Positions 36,484-46,114 of a DNA stretch of 64,000 bases are shown piece after piece; position 1 is the first letter of the stretch; every line of letters begins with the position of its first letter. This DNA is from Agarilytica sp045430285 (GTDB lineage: Bacteria; Pseudomonadota; Gammaproteobacteria; Pseudomonadales; Cellvibrionaceae). The notes under the pieces were generated by a model, which was not told the origin of the DNA, ran no database searches, and saw only the letters and a program-made list of their open reading frames with translations. The position numbers and the translations under genes are program-made. The stretch spans positions 1-64,000 of the forward strand of contig JAILXV010000003.1 of the NCBI GenBank assembly GCA_045430285.1, read 5' to 3'.

Positions 36484-36879
36484 TTATTTCTCTGCTGACA
36501 CAGAAACTTCACCGACGCCGAGTTCTCTCGCCGCCTGAGCTACTTGTGTAAGGGTTTTAATATTGGCTTCTTTATCCGCTTGGATAACCACTTTACCTTT
36601 TGGCGTTTCCGACAATAGGATTTGTAATTGTGGTTTCACTTGGCGAATATCGATTTCACTTTTGTTGATCCAAACTTTATTTTCACCGGTTACGGCAACC
36701 AAGATAGGCGTTTTAACATTAATCGCTGTTGTTGCATCAGGACGGTCAATATCTACGCCAGGCTCTTTAATAAAAGAAGCGGTAACGATAAAGAAGATCA
36801 ACATGATGAACACCACGTCGAGCATGGGCGTTAAATCAATTGCCCCTGCGTCATCTTCTGATTCTGCTCGTTTACTCAT
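36484..36879 (-). CDS. exbD: biopolymer transport protein ExbD
   Basis: A 131-residue ExbD/TolR family protein. One transmembrane helix near residues 18-38 carries the proton-channel Asp (LTPMLDVVFIMLIFFIVTASF, Asp20) followed by the periplasmic domain. With the downstream-numbered ExbB it forms the proton channel energising TonB. Second to last structural gene before tonB on the same transcript. Confidence 0.95.
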   Translation of the reverse strand: MSKRAESEDDAGAIDLTPMLDVVFIMLIFFIVTASFIKEPGVDIDRPDATTAINVKTPILVAVTGENKVWINKSEIDIRQVKPQLQILLSETPKGKVVIQADKEANIKTLTQVAQAARELGVGEVSVSAEK

Positions 36880-36912
36880 GAGGTCTCTCTATAAATCACA
36901 ATGGACCACTGA

Positions 36913-37437
36913 TCAGTGGTCCATTGTTAAATGGTCTTCGAGTAATTGATTTTCACGTGAAGCGATTTTGTTGATATAGCTAGTACCAAATACACCAGAA
37001 AGCGCTGCTACCATTCCAGCCATTGTTGGAATAGTTGCACGAGAAACACCTGCGGCCATTGATTTTGCATCGCCGCCTCCAGTGATAGCCAACACGTCAA
37101 ACACTTGAATCATCCCAGTCACCGTACCGAGCAAGCCCATAAGTGGGCACAAGGCGACAAGCGTCCCAAGTAGATCCAAGTTGGCATTTATCTTTTCACT
37201 AACACGAGAAATCATTGCGTTTCTAATTTGATGCGCATTCCAAGAGGTTCGCTCAGCTCGAGCATCCCACTGGCCGATCGTTCCGTTTACCATTCCCCCT
37301 AGGCTACCTTTGTAGAACCAAAAGCGTTCAAACAAAAGCGTCCACATAAGAAAGGTTAGGACAGCGATCACGATAAGAATCGGACCGCCTGAATCGATGA
37401 ATAATCGTATTGCGTCGAGCTGATCAATCAAACCCAC
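36913..37437 (-). CDS. exbB: MotA/TolQ/ExbB proton channel protein
   Basis: A 174-residue short ExbB-like protein with three transmembrane segments (IVIAVLTFLMWTLLFERFWF; LDLLGTLVALCPLMGLLGTV; TIPTMAGMVAALSGVFG). The conserved LLGTVTGMIQVFDV motif lies near residue 107-120. It partners ExbD. It is 10 bases after the long TtpC-like gene in the operon. Confidence 0.93.
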   Translation of the reverse strand: MGLIDQLDAIRLFIDSGGPILIVIAVLTFLMWTLLFERFWFYKGSLGGMVNGTIGQWDARAERTSWNAHQIRNAMISRVSEKINANLDLLGTLVALCPLMGLLGTVTGMIQVFDVLAITGGGDAKSMAAGVSRATIPTMAGMVAALSGVFGTSYINKIASRENQLLEDHLTMDH

Positions 37438-37447
37438 GTCTATTCTC

Positions 37448-38821
37448 CTACTTACCTTCTACTTTTTCAGCAAGCAAGCCAGCACTCTGCTCATCGAGAA
37501 TATGAATGATAGATTTTGCTTTGCTGTTAAGTAAGCTGTGGATCAATACTGTTGGAATTGCCACGATCAAACCAAGCACAGTCGTTACCAATGCTCCGGA
37601 GATACCACCAGCCATAGCTGTTGGATCGCCAGCACCAAAGACTGTAATAGCTTGGAACGTTTGAATCATACCGGTCACCGTACCCAACAGACCAAGTAGC
37701 GGTGCGACCATAGAGATGATTTTGATCATTCCCAGATAAGACTCGATTGGAGGGCGTTCTTTCAGAACTGCCTCTTCGAGTTTCAATTCCAAGGACTCAA
37801 CATCGACACCAGGATTTTCTTCAGCAACTTTCAACACACGACCAAGCGGGTTGTTAGCATTAGCTGTTTTAGACTTGAGCTGAGAACGAACCTTGCCACC
37901 AATCGCAATCAATGCAAAGAAACGCCAGATAGACACGAGAACAGCAACTGCGAATACAGCAGTGATCACGTAACCAACTTCACGCCCTTGATGCCAACGC
38001 TCCATCAAATCGGGTGTTGCAATAAGTGCTTTAAGTAAGTTACCGCCTTGTGGACCGGTAGGGTCAATGCCGACCTTAACGAAACCGGAACTCGCCCCTT
38101 GGATAGCTTTTGCTCCCGCAAGATGACGGTCTGGCTGGCGAGCCAATTCACTCAAACGACCTTTCTCATAAGAAAGATATTTACCGTTTGAAACCAAGTT
38201 GTAGTTACCAATTCGAACCACTTCCTGCTCTGAAGTATTACCAGCAGGGTCAGAAACTTCTGCCGTAAACTTAGCGGTGCGTCCACTTTCAACCGTTTCG
38301 CGCTGCACTTCGTACCAAAGCTTTTCAATCTCGTCGATCGTTGGCAATTTAGTTTCGCTGTTCATTTTATCGATAAGCCCATCAAGGAACTCACCACGAC
38401 CAGGAAGCTGTGCACTGACAATTGAGGTATCAAGATTGGTGCGTAAATCACCTGCAGTAGAAGTCAGGTGGCCGAAAAGCTCTTTAAGAGAACCAAGGCG
38501 CTCTTCGTATTGCTTACGACGCTGCTGAACCAGCACATCTTGCTCTTTAAACTTCAACTCCAAGCGCTCAGAACGTCGTTCTTCGGCCGCTTTAGTCGCT
38601 TCAGCTTGCTTTAACAAATTGTTTTGCTTCGTTTTGTTACGACGAAACTCAGCTTCACGCTTTTTGTGCTCTTTTGTTTCAGCAATTTTGCTGCTCTTCA
38701 TCATCTGCAACAGCTGATCTAAATTCGCTGCTTTTTGCTCCTGAGCAAAAACAGAACCTGAAAAAGCGATGGCGCTCGCCGCAGCGAACCCTAAGATTTT
38801 GTTTTTAAGCGTTAATTTCAT
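37448..38821 (-). CDS. TtpC-type long MotA/TolQ/ExbB protein
   Basis: A 457-residue protein. A signal peptide (FAAASAIAFSGSVFAQE) is followed by a periplasmic coiled-coil (about 25-130, many Lys, Glu, Gln, Arg), a transmembrane helix near 287, and a C-terminal TolQ/ExbB domain (LLGLLGTVTGMIQTFQAITVFG, about 370-395). This is the layout of TtpC, an extra component of Vibrio TonB2 systems required for transport. It overlaps the DUF3450 stop by ATGA, four bases. Confidence 0.9.
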   Translation of the reverse strand: MKLTLKNKILGFAAASAIAFSGSVFAQEQKAANLDQLLQMMKSSKIAETKEHKKREAEFRRNKTKQNNLLKQAEATKAAEERRSERLELKFKEQDVLVQQRRKQYEERLGSLKELFGHLTSTAGDLRTNLDTSIVSAQLPGRGEFLDGLIDKMNSETKLPTIDEIEKLWYEVQRETVESGRTAKFTAEVSDPAGNTSEQEVVRIGNYNLVSNGKYLSYEKGRLSELARQPDRHLAGAKAIQGASSGFVKVGIDPTGPQGGNLLKALIATPDLMERWHQGREVGYVITAVFAVAVLVSIWRFFALIAIGGKVRSQLKSKTANANNPLGRVLKVAEENPGVDVESLELKLEEAVLKERPPIESYLGMIKIISMVAPLLGLLGTVTGMIQTFQAITVFGAGDPTAMAGGISGALVTTVLGLIVAIPTVLIHSLLNSKAKSIIHILDEQSAGLLAEKVEGK

Positions 38822-39603
38822 TGTGCTGCCCCCGGAGCCAAGACTGGTAAAGACATGACATCATAAGATGCTTGTTTTTTAGCGATCTTGATACCTTTAG
38901 ATATCGATGAGCGGTATTTAGCCGCATCAAGCGCTACCCATGCACGCTGGCTTTGATCCCAGGTGCCGGCAAACTTACCGTCTTTGGTTTGATACATAAC
39001 CGCTATACGTCCAACCGCAAAGATATCAACTTCGCGCTCTACGCCGCCCACTTCAAGTGTATCGGTGTAATTATGGATCGTCCGTCCGTATTCAGCTTCG
39101 ATACCGTACGCTTCCAATACTTGGCGAAACTTTTCTGCCACAGAAATATCTGCTCGGTTTTGGTTGTCTTGTAACATTGCCATACGATCAGCGCGTTCCT
39201 CAGGGTAGAGAGGCACATCCAATGCTACGAACTGCTCAAGACCCTCAAGCATACGTAAAATCAGTGGCTGAATTTGACGCTCGATAACCGTCACGTTCGC
39301 AATAGACTCATCCAACTCTTTAACAAGCTTCAGCTGATTAGCAAGCTGCTTCTCAAGACGAGCGTTATAAACGCGCAACCCTTGAATCTGCTTATTCGTC
39401 TTTTTGAATTTCTGCAAAAGACTGGCTGTTTCTTCCTGAACCTTATTGATTCTTCTTTGCGATGCTTGAGCGGCAGAAGTTTTTGCCTGGCTCACTTTTA
39501 AGACGGCATCAATGTCTTTGTCTGCGTGTGCGACACCAGAAAAAAGTGCCCCTGCAGAAATTGCCGTGGTTAATACCACAGCCGATATGCGCTGTTTCTT
39601 CAT
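38818..39603 (-). CDS. DUF3450 periplasmic protein of the TonB2 system
   Basis: A 261-residue exported protein, first gene of the TonB operon. The start at 39603 is preferred: GGGGAG lies just upstream and the resulting N-terminus (MKKQRISAVVLTTAISAGA, cleavage after AHA) is a normal signal peptide, while a longer frame adds unlikely residues. A coiled-coil spans about residues 35-120. The second half has the DUF3450 pattern (VALDVPLYPEERADRMAML). In Vibrio and Shewanella this family always precedes ttpC. Function unknown beyond that. Confidence 0.85.
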   Translation of the reverse strand: MKKQRISAVVLTTAISAGALFSGVAHADKDIDAVLKVSQAKTSAAQASQRRINKVQEETASLLQKFKKTNKQIQGLRVYNARLEKQLANQLKLVKELDESIANVTVIERQIQPLILRMLEGLEQFVALDVPLYPEERADRMAMLQDNQNRADISVAEKFRQVLEAYGIEAEYGRTIHNYTDTLEVGGVEREVDIFAVGRIAVMYQTKDGKFAGTWDQSQRAWVALDAAKYRSSISKGIKIAKKQASYDVMSLPVLAPGAAQ

Positions 39604-40090
39604 AACTCCCCCAACTCGGGTGCTGACATTGGAAAATTTGCGACCAAACAAATTCATGCAACTTGTCCGGATGATTATCAAACTTTATTAATGATGTGTT
39701 CTTAGAGCGGCCATTCTAATAAGACCGTCAGCAAACATTCAATTACTTATAGATCAGCTTTTTTGCCTTCGCAACAAATATCACTATAAGTAACACGATT
39801 GCGCATTTACTTACCGACAAGGTAACACTTTAGTAACAGTCGTTCATAAATTACGCGCTGGTTTTTCAGTGGCAACAACCGTTAACACCGCCAAACGCCT
39901 TAAGCTCACACCGTAAGCGGAACAGATTTTCGCGTGCGAATACCAACCCTACCCTAGCGGTGACAAATGCGTTACCAGAATACACTTCCGTTACCGCAAA
40001 CCTGATTTTCTTATTTTTTATACACGCGTCAAATCATGGTGATTAAGGACGAGGCAATGGGGCATTTCCACCACACAAAAAGAAAAACAC
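39604..40090. other. 487-base region upstream of the TonB operon
   Basis: Gene-free stretch between folA (ending at 40091 on -) and the DUF3450 gene on -, so it should hold the operon promoter and any iron or carbon control site. I see no convincing Fur box or palindrome. Contains only short AT-rich and GTTACC-like motifs. Confidence 0.35.
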
Positions 40091-40594
40091 TTAAGTAGCT
40101 CGGTCAAGTACCACAAACGAATATGCGTATGGATTGCTAGAATCTGACTCATGTCGCTGACGGGAAATTTCGTTCCAAGACGCGCGATCAAACTCAGGAA
40201 AATAAGCATCGCCATCCACATCAGCGTGTACCTCGGTTAAGTATAGACGCTCACAGAGAATTAGCGCTTGCTTATAAAGATTAGCGCCGCCAATCAACAT
40301 AACCCATTCTTTTTCAGCGTTTAATTTTTCTGCGCACTCAATCGCGGCGGGCAAACTATGAACAACTTCAACCCCATCAGCAGACCACGCCTCCTGACGA
40401 GTCACGACGATATTCGTACGACCAGGCAAAGGGCGCCCGATAGATTCATAAGTGAGGCGCCCCATAATAATCGGATGCCCCATCGTCGTCGCTTTGAAAT
40501 ATTGTAAATCTCTCGGCAGGCGCCAGGGCAACGCGTTATCTTTCCCAATTACACCGTTTTGCGCTACCGCGACCACCATTGCTAACTTAGCCAT
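40091..40594 (-). CDS. folA: dihydrofolate reductase
   Basis: A 167-residue enzyme reducing dihydrofolate with NADPH. Recognisable are the N-terminal AVAQNGVIGKDNALPWRLP with the substrate Asp/Trp region, GHPIIMGRLTYESIGRPLPGR and IGGANLYKQAL. It follows thyA after five bases, coupling the two enzymes of thymidylate synthesis. Confidence 0.95.
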   Translation of the reverse strand: MAKLAMVVAVAQNGVIGKDNALPWRLPRDLQYFKATTMGHPIIMGRLTYESIGRPLPGRTNIVVTRQEAWSADGVEVVHSLPAAIECAEKLNAEKEWVMLIGGANLYKQALILCERLYLTEVHADVDGDAYFPEFDRASWNEISRQRHESDSSNPYAYSFVVLDRAT

Positions 40595-40599
40595 AAATG

Positions 40600-41433
40600 C
40601 TACACCGAGATTGGGGCGGAGATATGGGGATGTGCTTCGTAGCCAACCAACTCAAAATCAGAGAACTTAAAATCACCGATATTGACAACATCTGGATTTA
40701 ATTTCATTGACGGCAACGACAAGGGCTTACGAGAAAGCTGGGTTTCCACTTGCTCTAGATGATTGAGATATAAATGTGCATCACCAAAGGTGTGCACAAA
40801 ATCACCTAACTCTAGCTCGCACACCTGGGCAACCATCATCGTCAACAAGGCGTACGATGCGATATTAAAAGGAACGCCGAGAAACACGTCAGCACTGCGC
40901 TGATAGAGCTGACAAGAGAGCTTTCCTTCGCTCACATAAAACTGAAACAAGGTATGGCAAGGCGGCAAAGCCATTTTCCCTGCCTCAACATTTTCCTGAG
41001 GAGAAACACCTTCGTCCGGCAATAAAGCAGGATTCCATGCAGACAAAATTAAGCGACGAGAATCGGGTTTACGCTTTATTTGATCAATTAGCTCTGACAG
41101 CTGATCGATAGATTGACCATCAGGCGCAGGCCAAGAACGCCATTGCGCTCCGTACACAGGCCCAAGCTCACCTGTCTCCGTCGCCCACTCATTCCAAATT
41201 TTCACACCATTATCCGTAAGGTATTTTGTGTTTGTGTCACCAGCAACGAACCAAAGCAGCTCGTGGATAATCGATTTTAAATGGCATTTTTTGGTGGTAA
41301 CCAAGGGAAACCCATCAGCCAAATTAAAACGCATTTGGTAACCAAACACACTGACAGTGCCCGTCCCCGTCCTATCTTCTTTTTTCACACCGTTATCGCG
41401 GATGTGACGCATTAAATCTAAATATTCTTTCAC
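40600..41433 (-). CDS. thyA: thymidylate synthase
   Basis: A 277-residue ThyA converting dUMP to dTMP with methylene-THF. Active-site Cys is in ALPPCHTLFQFYV, with the folate/dUMP motifs QLYQRSADVFLGVPFN and YLNHLEQV. The length is slightly above E. coli (264). It is in the conserved lgt-thyA-folA order, 16 bases after lgt. Confidence 0.97.
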   Translation of the reverse strand: MKEYLDLMRHIRDNGVKKEDRTGTGTVSVFGYQMRFNLADGFPLVTTKKCHLKSIIHELLWFVAGDTNTKYLTDNGVKIWNEWATETGELGPVYGAQWRSWPAPDGQSIDQLSELIDQIKRKPDSRRLILSAWNPALLPDEGVSPQENVEAGKMALPPCHTLFQFYVSEGKLSCQLYQRSADVFLGVPFNIASYALLTMMVAQVCELELGDFVHTFGDAHLYLNHLEQVETQLSRKPLSLPSMKLNPDVVNIGDFKFSDFELVGYEAHPHISAPISV

Positions 41434-41449
41434 GAGATAACCACTTAAA

Positions 41450-42286
41450 TTAATCTTCAGCTTTCACTTGAGCAAACTTTGGATGCCGATATGCATAATA
41501 GAAAATAACAGCCCCAATCAGGATCATGGGAACGGTTAAAATCTGACCGCGCGTCATCCACCCAAAAACATAACCAATATGTGCATCTGGCTCACGGACA
41601 AATTCAACACCAAAACGGAATATGCCATAGCCAATCAAAAACAACGAACAAACTGTGTATCGGGGACGCTGTTTTCTCGAGAAAAAGTACAGAATCAAAA
41701 ACAGCACCAAGCCTTCAAAAAATGCTTGATATAACTGAGACGGGTGGCGAATAAGCTGATCAACATCCTTAGGGAAAATCATGCCCCACGCAACGTCCGT
41801 TTGCCGCCCCCAAAGCTCGCCACCAATAAAGTTTCCTAAGCGTCCAAACCCCAAACCTAAAGGCACCAAGGGCGCTGTAAAATCCATCACATCAATAAAT
41901 GGGCGCTGAACCTTCTTCGCATACATATTCATTGCGATCACAACGCCCAATAATCCTCCATGAAAAGACATGCCGCCTTCCCACACTTTAAGCAAAATCA
42001 TCGGGTTTTCTAGGAACTGACCAAAATTATAAAAAAAGATATAGCCAACTCGCGCACCGACCACAACACCCATCGCCCCATAAAAGACCAGGTCTTCCAT
42101 CTGTGCTTTATTAATTGGGGAGTGAGCACTTCGTGTTCGGTATGTGCCCAGCAGCCAAGCAGCTGTAAAACCGAACAGGTACATCAGCCCATACCAATGC
42201 ACATTTACCGGACCAATTGTTTTGCCAAACAGCTCGAAAGCACCCAGGCTAATTGCAACCGGGTCTATTTGTGGGTAGGTGAGCAT
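41450..42286 (-). CDS. lgt: prolipoprotein diacylglyceryl transferase
   Basis: A 278-residue integral membrane enzyme that attaches diacylglycerol to lipoprotein cysteines. Seven hydrophobic segments, the HGGLLG motif (EGGMSFHGGLLGVV) and the Lgt signature GRLGNFIGGELWGR are present. The start at 42286 is preferred because GGGGGAA precedes it and MLTYPQIDPVAISLG aligns with the family N-terminus; a longer frame adds 23 poorly supported residues. It serves, among others, the lipoproteins in this window. Confidence 0.94.
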   Translation of the reverse strand: MLTYPQIDPVAISLGAFELFGKTIGPVNVHWYGLMYLFGFTAAWLLGTYRTRSAHSPINKAQMEDLVFYGAMGVVVGARVGYIFFYNFGQFLENPMILLKVWEGGMSFHGGLLGVVIAMNMYAKKVQRPFIDVMDFTAPLVPLGLGFGRLGNFIGGELWGRQTDVAWGMIFPKDVDQLIRHPSQLYQAFFEGLVLFLILYFFSRKQRPRYTVCSLFLIGYGIFRFGVEFVREPDAHIGYVFGWMTRGQILTVPMILIGAVIFYYAYRHPKFAQVKAED

Positions 42287-42424
42287 GATTCCCCCAAGAA
42301 TTGTATTCACTACACGAGTAAGACGCCGTAAAACCCTACCTGTATCCACTCCCAAAGATTAAACCCTTGGATCAGGAGACTCAGTAGACAGCACACGAGT
42401 TAAAATTGAGACGCATCATACCAG

Positions 42425-42460
42425 AATAAAAAAGACTGATTCAGTGAGGCTAAATCAGTC
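42425..42460 (-). terminator. intrinsic terminator after ptsP
   Basis: Read on -, GACTGATTT, a ten-base loop and AATCAGTC are followed by TTTTTTATT. It separates ptsP from lgt, so lgt-thyA-folA likely has its own promoter. Confidence 0.8.
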
Positions 42461-42494
42461 CCCCTTGCTGCACTGCTTTTTGACTGCCGCTATT

Positions 42495-44774
42495 TTAGGA
42501 GCTCTTTGTCGCGGCCTCTTCCTGGTCATCAGGGCGCAGCAATCGCGTAAGGCCATACTCCTTAAAACTCACCTCCAGACACCGATTAATGGAATCGGCA
42601 TCTGGCAACGCCATCACCTCAGACAGGAGACGCTCCGACTGTTCCAAGCTTATTGCTCGGATCACGGATTTTACTTTGAGTAAGCTTGCCGCACTCATCG
42701 AAAGCACGTCAAAACCCATCGCCACCAAGAGCATCGAAGCAACAGGATCACCCGCAAGCTCGCCACAAATACTGACGGAAATATCTTCACTGTGCGCATC
42801 TTCAACAATCTTTTTCAGGGCTCTCAATACGGCAGGATGAAGCGAATGATAAAGGTCGGCGACACGCGGGTTGTTTCGGTCCACAGCAAGCAAATACTGC
42901 GTAAGGTCATTACTACCCACAGACAAAAAATCCACACGGGCAGCGAATTCTTTGGCCTGATAAACGGCAGCGGGTACTTCAACCATCACCCCGATCGGAG
43001 GTAGCTGGACGGTATACCCTTCCTCAAGAAGTTCATCATACGCCCGATAAACCAACATCTGAGCGATCTCTAGCTCAGCCACATTCGACACCATCGGCAG
43101 CATAATCCGAAGATTATCCAAACCCTCGCTGGCTTTTAACATGGCCCGCACTTGCGTTAAGAAGATTTCAGGATGGTCCAAGGTCACGCGAATACCGCGC
43201 CAACCCAAAAACGGGTTTTCCTCATCAATAGGAAAATAAGGTAAAGACTTATCTCCACCAATATCCAATGTCCGCATGGTGACCGAATGCGGAGCGAAAG
43301 CCTCTAGCTGATCTCGATATGCTGCTCGCTGCTCTTCTTCACTCGGAAAACGATCACGCAACATAAAAGGCACTTCGGTTCGATACAGACCGACACCTTC
43401 AGCCCCGCGCTCCAGGGAACGCATTGCATCCGCCTTTAGACCCGTATTCACCCACAATGCCACTCGATGATTGTCCGTGGTCTCACAAGGGAGATCTTTC
43501 AGTGTTTCAAGCCCAGCAACGAGCTCTTTATCTTCATCAATAATCGCTTGGTATTGCTGACGCAAACCATCGTTTGGATCAACAAAAACTGCGCCGCGAT
43601 AACCATCAACAATTAATTCATGGCCTTCCAACTTGGTAAAAGGCAGGTCCATCGCCCCCATTATCGTGGGTATTCCCATCGATCGGGCCAAAATCGCGAT
43701 ATGAGAGTTAACCGACCCTCGCAAAGACACCATCGCAACAAGCTTTTCTTGTGGGACTTCCGCCAAAACGGAAGCGGTTAATTCCTCTCCAACCAAAATG
43801 GTAGCATCAGGATAAACTTGTTTATGCGTGGATAACTTTTGCAGATAGGCCAACACGCGACTTCCCAAATCACGCACATCGGAAGCCCGCTCGCGCAAAT
43901 AAGGGTCACTCATACTGCTAAACGTAGATACGTGCTCTAGGATCACCTTACTCCAGGCGTACTGAGCAGAGCAGCCTTCGCTAATCCGATCCCTTACCTC
44001 GCCGCCAAGGGATTCATCATCCAACATGGCCAGGTAGGCATCAAAAAGAATCCGCTCTTCTTTGTTTAAGCGGCTTTCTAATTCAATACCAAGATTTTTT
44101 ACGTCGTTCCGGACTGCACCTAAGCAACGCTGAAAGAATTTAATTTCAGCTGCAACGTCTTCGCACTTTTGAAAGGGAACCGATTTTAGATCAGATAAAG
44201 GCGAGGAAACGACACATTGCCCAATGGCCACACCACTAGCGCCAGGAATACCGGAAAACCGTGCATCGCGTTTCGGCCCAATTGTTTTTAAAGCACCAGT
44301 CGCTTCTGCATGCGCGATCACACTCGCCAACTGGGCAGACATGGTGACGAGAAAGGCTTCATCACCTTCATCAAACCGTCGGTTTTCTGCCTGCTGAACA
44401 ACGAGCACCCCCAAGACTTGGCGCTGATGAATTATCGGCGCACCAAGGAAGGCGCTAAACTGCTCTTCGCCGGTCTCGGGAAAGTATTCAAATTTCGGGT
44501 GATTTTCAGCGTTATCAATATTGATCGGCTCTTCGCGTGTTGCAACATGCCCCACTAAACCTTTTTCTCTGGCCAGCAGCACTTTCCCAACAGCCGCATC
44601 CTGCAAACCTTTGGTCGCCATCAATACATAATTATTATCTGGGTTTCTTAAATATACAGAACACACATCGGCATTCATCGCCGCCTTAACACGATCAACA
44701 ATAATCTCTAGAACTTCATCAAGTTCAGATGCGCCAATAACCTCCTGGACTATTTGCCGCAGCGAATTCAGCAT
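42495..44774 (-). CDS. ptsP: phosphoenolpyruvate-protein phosphotransferase PtsP (enzyme I-Ntr)
   Basis: A 759-residue protein, first step of the nitrogen PTS: it transfers phosphate from PEP to NPr. An N-terminal GAF domain (about 1-165) senses metabolites. Then come the PtsI N-domain with the phospho-His in GSVNSHIAILARSMGIP (about residue 355) and the PEP-binding C-domain (MRTLDIGGDKSLPYF, GSNDLTQYLLAVDR, ICGELAGDP). Length matches E. coli PtsP (748). It starts seven bases inside the end of rppH, so the two are coupled. Confidence 0.95.
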   Translation of the reverse strand: MLNSLRQIVQEVIGASELDEVLEIIVDRVKAAMNADVCSVYLRNPDNNYVLMATKGLQDAAVGKVLLAREKGLVGHVATREEPINIDNAENHPKFEYFPETGEEQFSAFLGAPIIHQRQVLGVLVVQQAENRRFDEGDEAFLVTMSAQLASVIAHAEATGALKTIGPKRDARFSGIPGASGVAIGQCVVSSPLSDLKSVPFQKCEDVAAEIKFFQRCLGAVRNDVKNLGIELESRLNKEERILFDAYLAMLDDESLGGEVRDRISEGCSAQYAWSKVILEHVSTFSSMSDPYLRERASDVRDLGSRVLAYLQKLSTHKQVYPDATILVGEELTASVLAEVPQEKLVAMVSLRGSVNSHIAILARSMGIPTIMGAMDLPFTKLEGHELIVDGYRGAVFVDPNDGLRQQYQAIIDEDKELVAGLETLKDLPCETTDNHRVALWVNTGLKADAMRSLERGAEGVGLYRTEVPFMLRDRFPSEEEQRAAYRDQLEAFAPHSVTMRTLDIGGDKSLPYFPIDEENPFLGWRGIRVTLDHPEIFLTQVRAMLKASEGLDNLRIMLPMVSNVAELEIAQMLVYRAYDELLEEGYTVQLPPIGVMVEVPAAVYQAKEFAARVDFLSVGSNDLTQYLLAVDRNNPRVADLYHSLHPAVLRALKKIVEDAHSEDISVSICGELAGDPVASMLLVAMGFDVLSMSAASLLKVKSVIRAISLEQSERLLSEVMALPDADSINRCLEVSFKEYGLTRLLRPDDQEEAATKSS

Positions 44775-45286
44775 GCAAATTCCTCGTCTTGGGAAAAGCG
44801 ATTGATGAATTGTTGATTATAGAGCGGAACCAACTCCTTCAAAGCTTTGCGATACACTTCGCGTTTAAAGGAGACTACGTTAGAAAGTGGATACCAGTAT
44901 GACACCCACTCCCACTGATCAAACTCTGGCGATTCACCAAAGTTAATATTGATATGAGACTCATCCGACTTAAGACGTAGCAAAAACCATTTCTGCTTTT
45001 GACCAACGCATACAGGGGACTGATTCGAACGAACAAGTTTTTTCGGTAGGCGATACCGCAACCAGCCCTTGGTGACCCCAATCACATCCACATGCTCTGC
45101 CGATAGGCCTATTTCCTCCTCAAGCTCCCGATAAAGTGCCACTTCAGGATCTTCATTCTGCTTGATCCCACCTTGAGGGAATTGCCATGCATTTTGCCCA
45201 CCCAAACGTCTCGCCCAGAGCAGACGATCATGATCATTCGCCAAAATAATGCCTACATTGGGACGAAAACCATCTTGGTCGATCAA
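44768..45286 (-). CDS. rppH: RNA pyrophosphohydrolase
   Basis: A 172-residue Nudix hydrolase that removes 5' pyrophosphate from mRNA to start decay. The N-terminus MIDQDGFRPNVGIILANDH and Nudix box GGIKQNEDPEVALYRELEEEIGL (about 38-60) are typical RppH, length matches (176 in E. coli). The rppH-ptsP order is conserved in gammaproteobacteria. Confidence 0.95.
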   Translation of the reverse strand: MIDQDGFRPNVGIILANDHDRLLWARRLGGQNAWQFPQGGIKQNEDPEVALYRELEEEIGLSAEHVDVIGVTKGWLRYRLPKKLVRSNQSPVCVGQKQKWFLLRLKSDESHININFGESPEFDQWEWVSYWYPLSNVVSFKREVYRKALKELVPLYNQQFINRFSQDEEFAC

Positions 45287-45456
45287 GCAACACCTCTTTT
45301 TCGTGTTTGTTATAATAAGGCAACTATTGTTTCACAGATTAGCAGCGGCCTTCAACGCGAGCCACTGCATCCTCTCATACAATAAAACATTTATAAATCA
45401 AATACTTACAGAACACAAAATGCTGGACTGCAGCATTTCTTCACGGTGGATCCATA

Positions 45457-46110
45457 TTGAGTTTAGCGATTTTTGACCTAGATAACACCCTCATCGGCGG
45501 TGATAGCGATCATAGCTGGGGCGAGTTTTTGTGCGAGAAAGGTATCGTCGATGAAAATTCGTACAAACAACAAAACGACCAATTTTATGAAGACTACAAA
45601 GCCGGCCACCTCGACATGCAGGCTTATGTTGCTTTTGCTTTGACGCCACTAAAGACGCTTACACCTCTACAGCGGAATTCACTGCATGAAGCGTTTATGA
45701 AAGAGAAAATCCAGGCCCTATGGTTGCCTGCAGCAAAAGCACTCATCGATAAGCACAGAGCGCTCGGGCACACACTGCTTATCATTACCGCGACCAATAG
45801 GTTCATCACAGAACCTATCGCAAAGTGGTTGAACATCCCTCACCTTTTAGCAACCGAACCAGAAATCGTCGATGAACAATTCACCGGCAACATTATCGGC
45901 GCGCCTTGCTTCCAAGAAGGCAAGGTCACCCGACTGAATGAGTGGCTAGCAAGCAATAAGCTCAACATGAAAGAAAGTTTCTTTTATAGTGACTCAATTA
46001 ACGATCTCCCACTATTAGAACAAGTATCCTATCCGCACGCCGTAGATCCAGACGAAAAACTACGTGAACACGCAGAAAAACTTGAGTGGCCAATACTAAG
46101 CCTGAGATAG
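45457..46110 (+). CDS. HAD-IB family phosphatase
   Basis: A 217-residue haloacid dehalogenase-type phosphatase of the SerB-like IB subfamily. Motif I IFDLDNTLIGGDSDHSWGEFL at the N-terminus (nucleophile Asp7), motif II ITATNRFITEPIA, motif III YSDSINDLPLLEQV. The start is TTG at 45457, with GGTGGA seven bases upstream. Substrate unknown; related proteins act on phosphoserine-like or histidinol-phosphate substrates. Divergent from rppH; four bases before the imelysin-like gene, so possibly co-transcribed. Confidence 0.88.
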   Translation: MSLAIFDLDNTLIGGDSDHSWGEFLCEKGIVDENSYKQQNDQFYEDYKAGHLDMQAYVAFALTPLKTLTPLQRNSLHEAFMKEKIQALWLPAAKALIDKHRALGHTLLIITATNRFITEPIAKWLNIPHLLATEPEIVDEQFTGNIIGAPCFQEGKVTRLNEWLASNKLNMKESFFYSDSINDLPLLEQVSYPHAVDPDEKLREHAEKLEWPILSLR

Positions 46111-46114
46111 CTCT

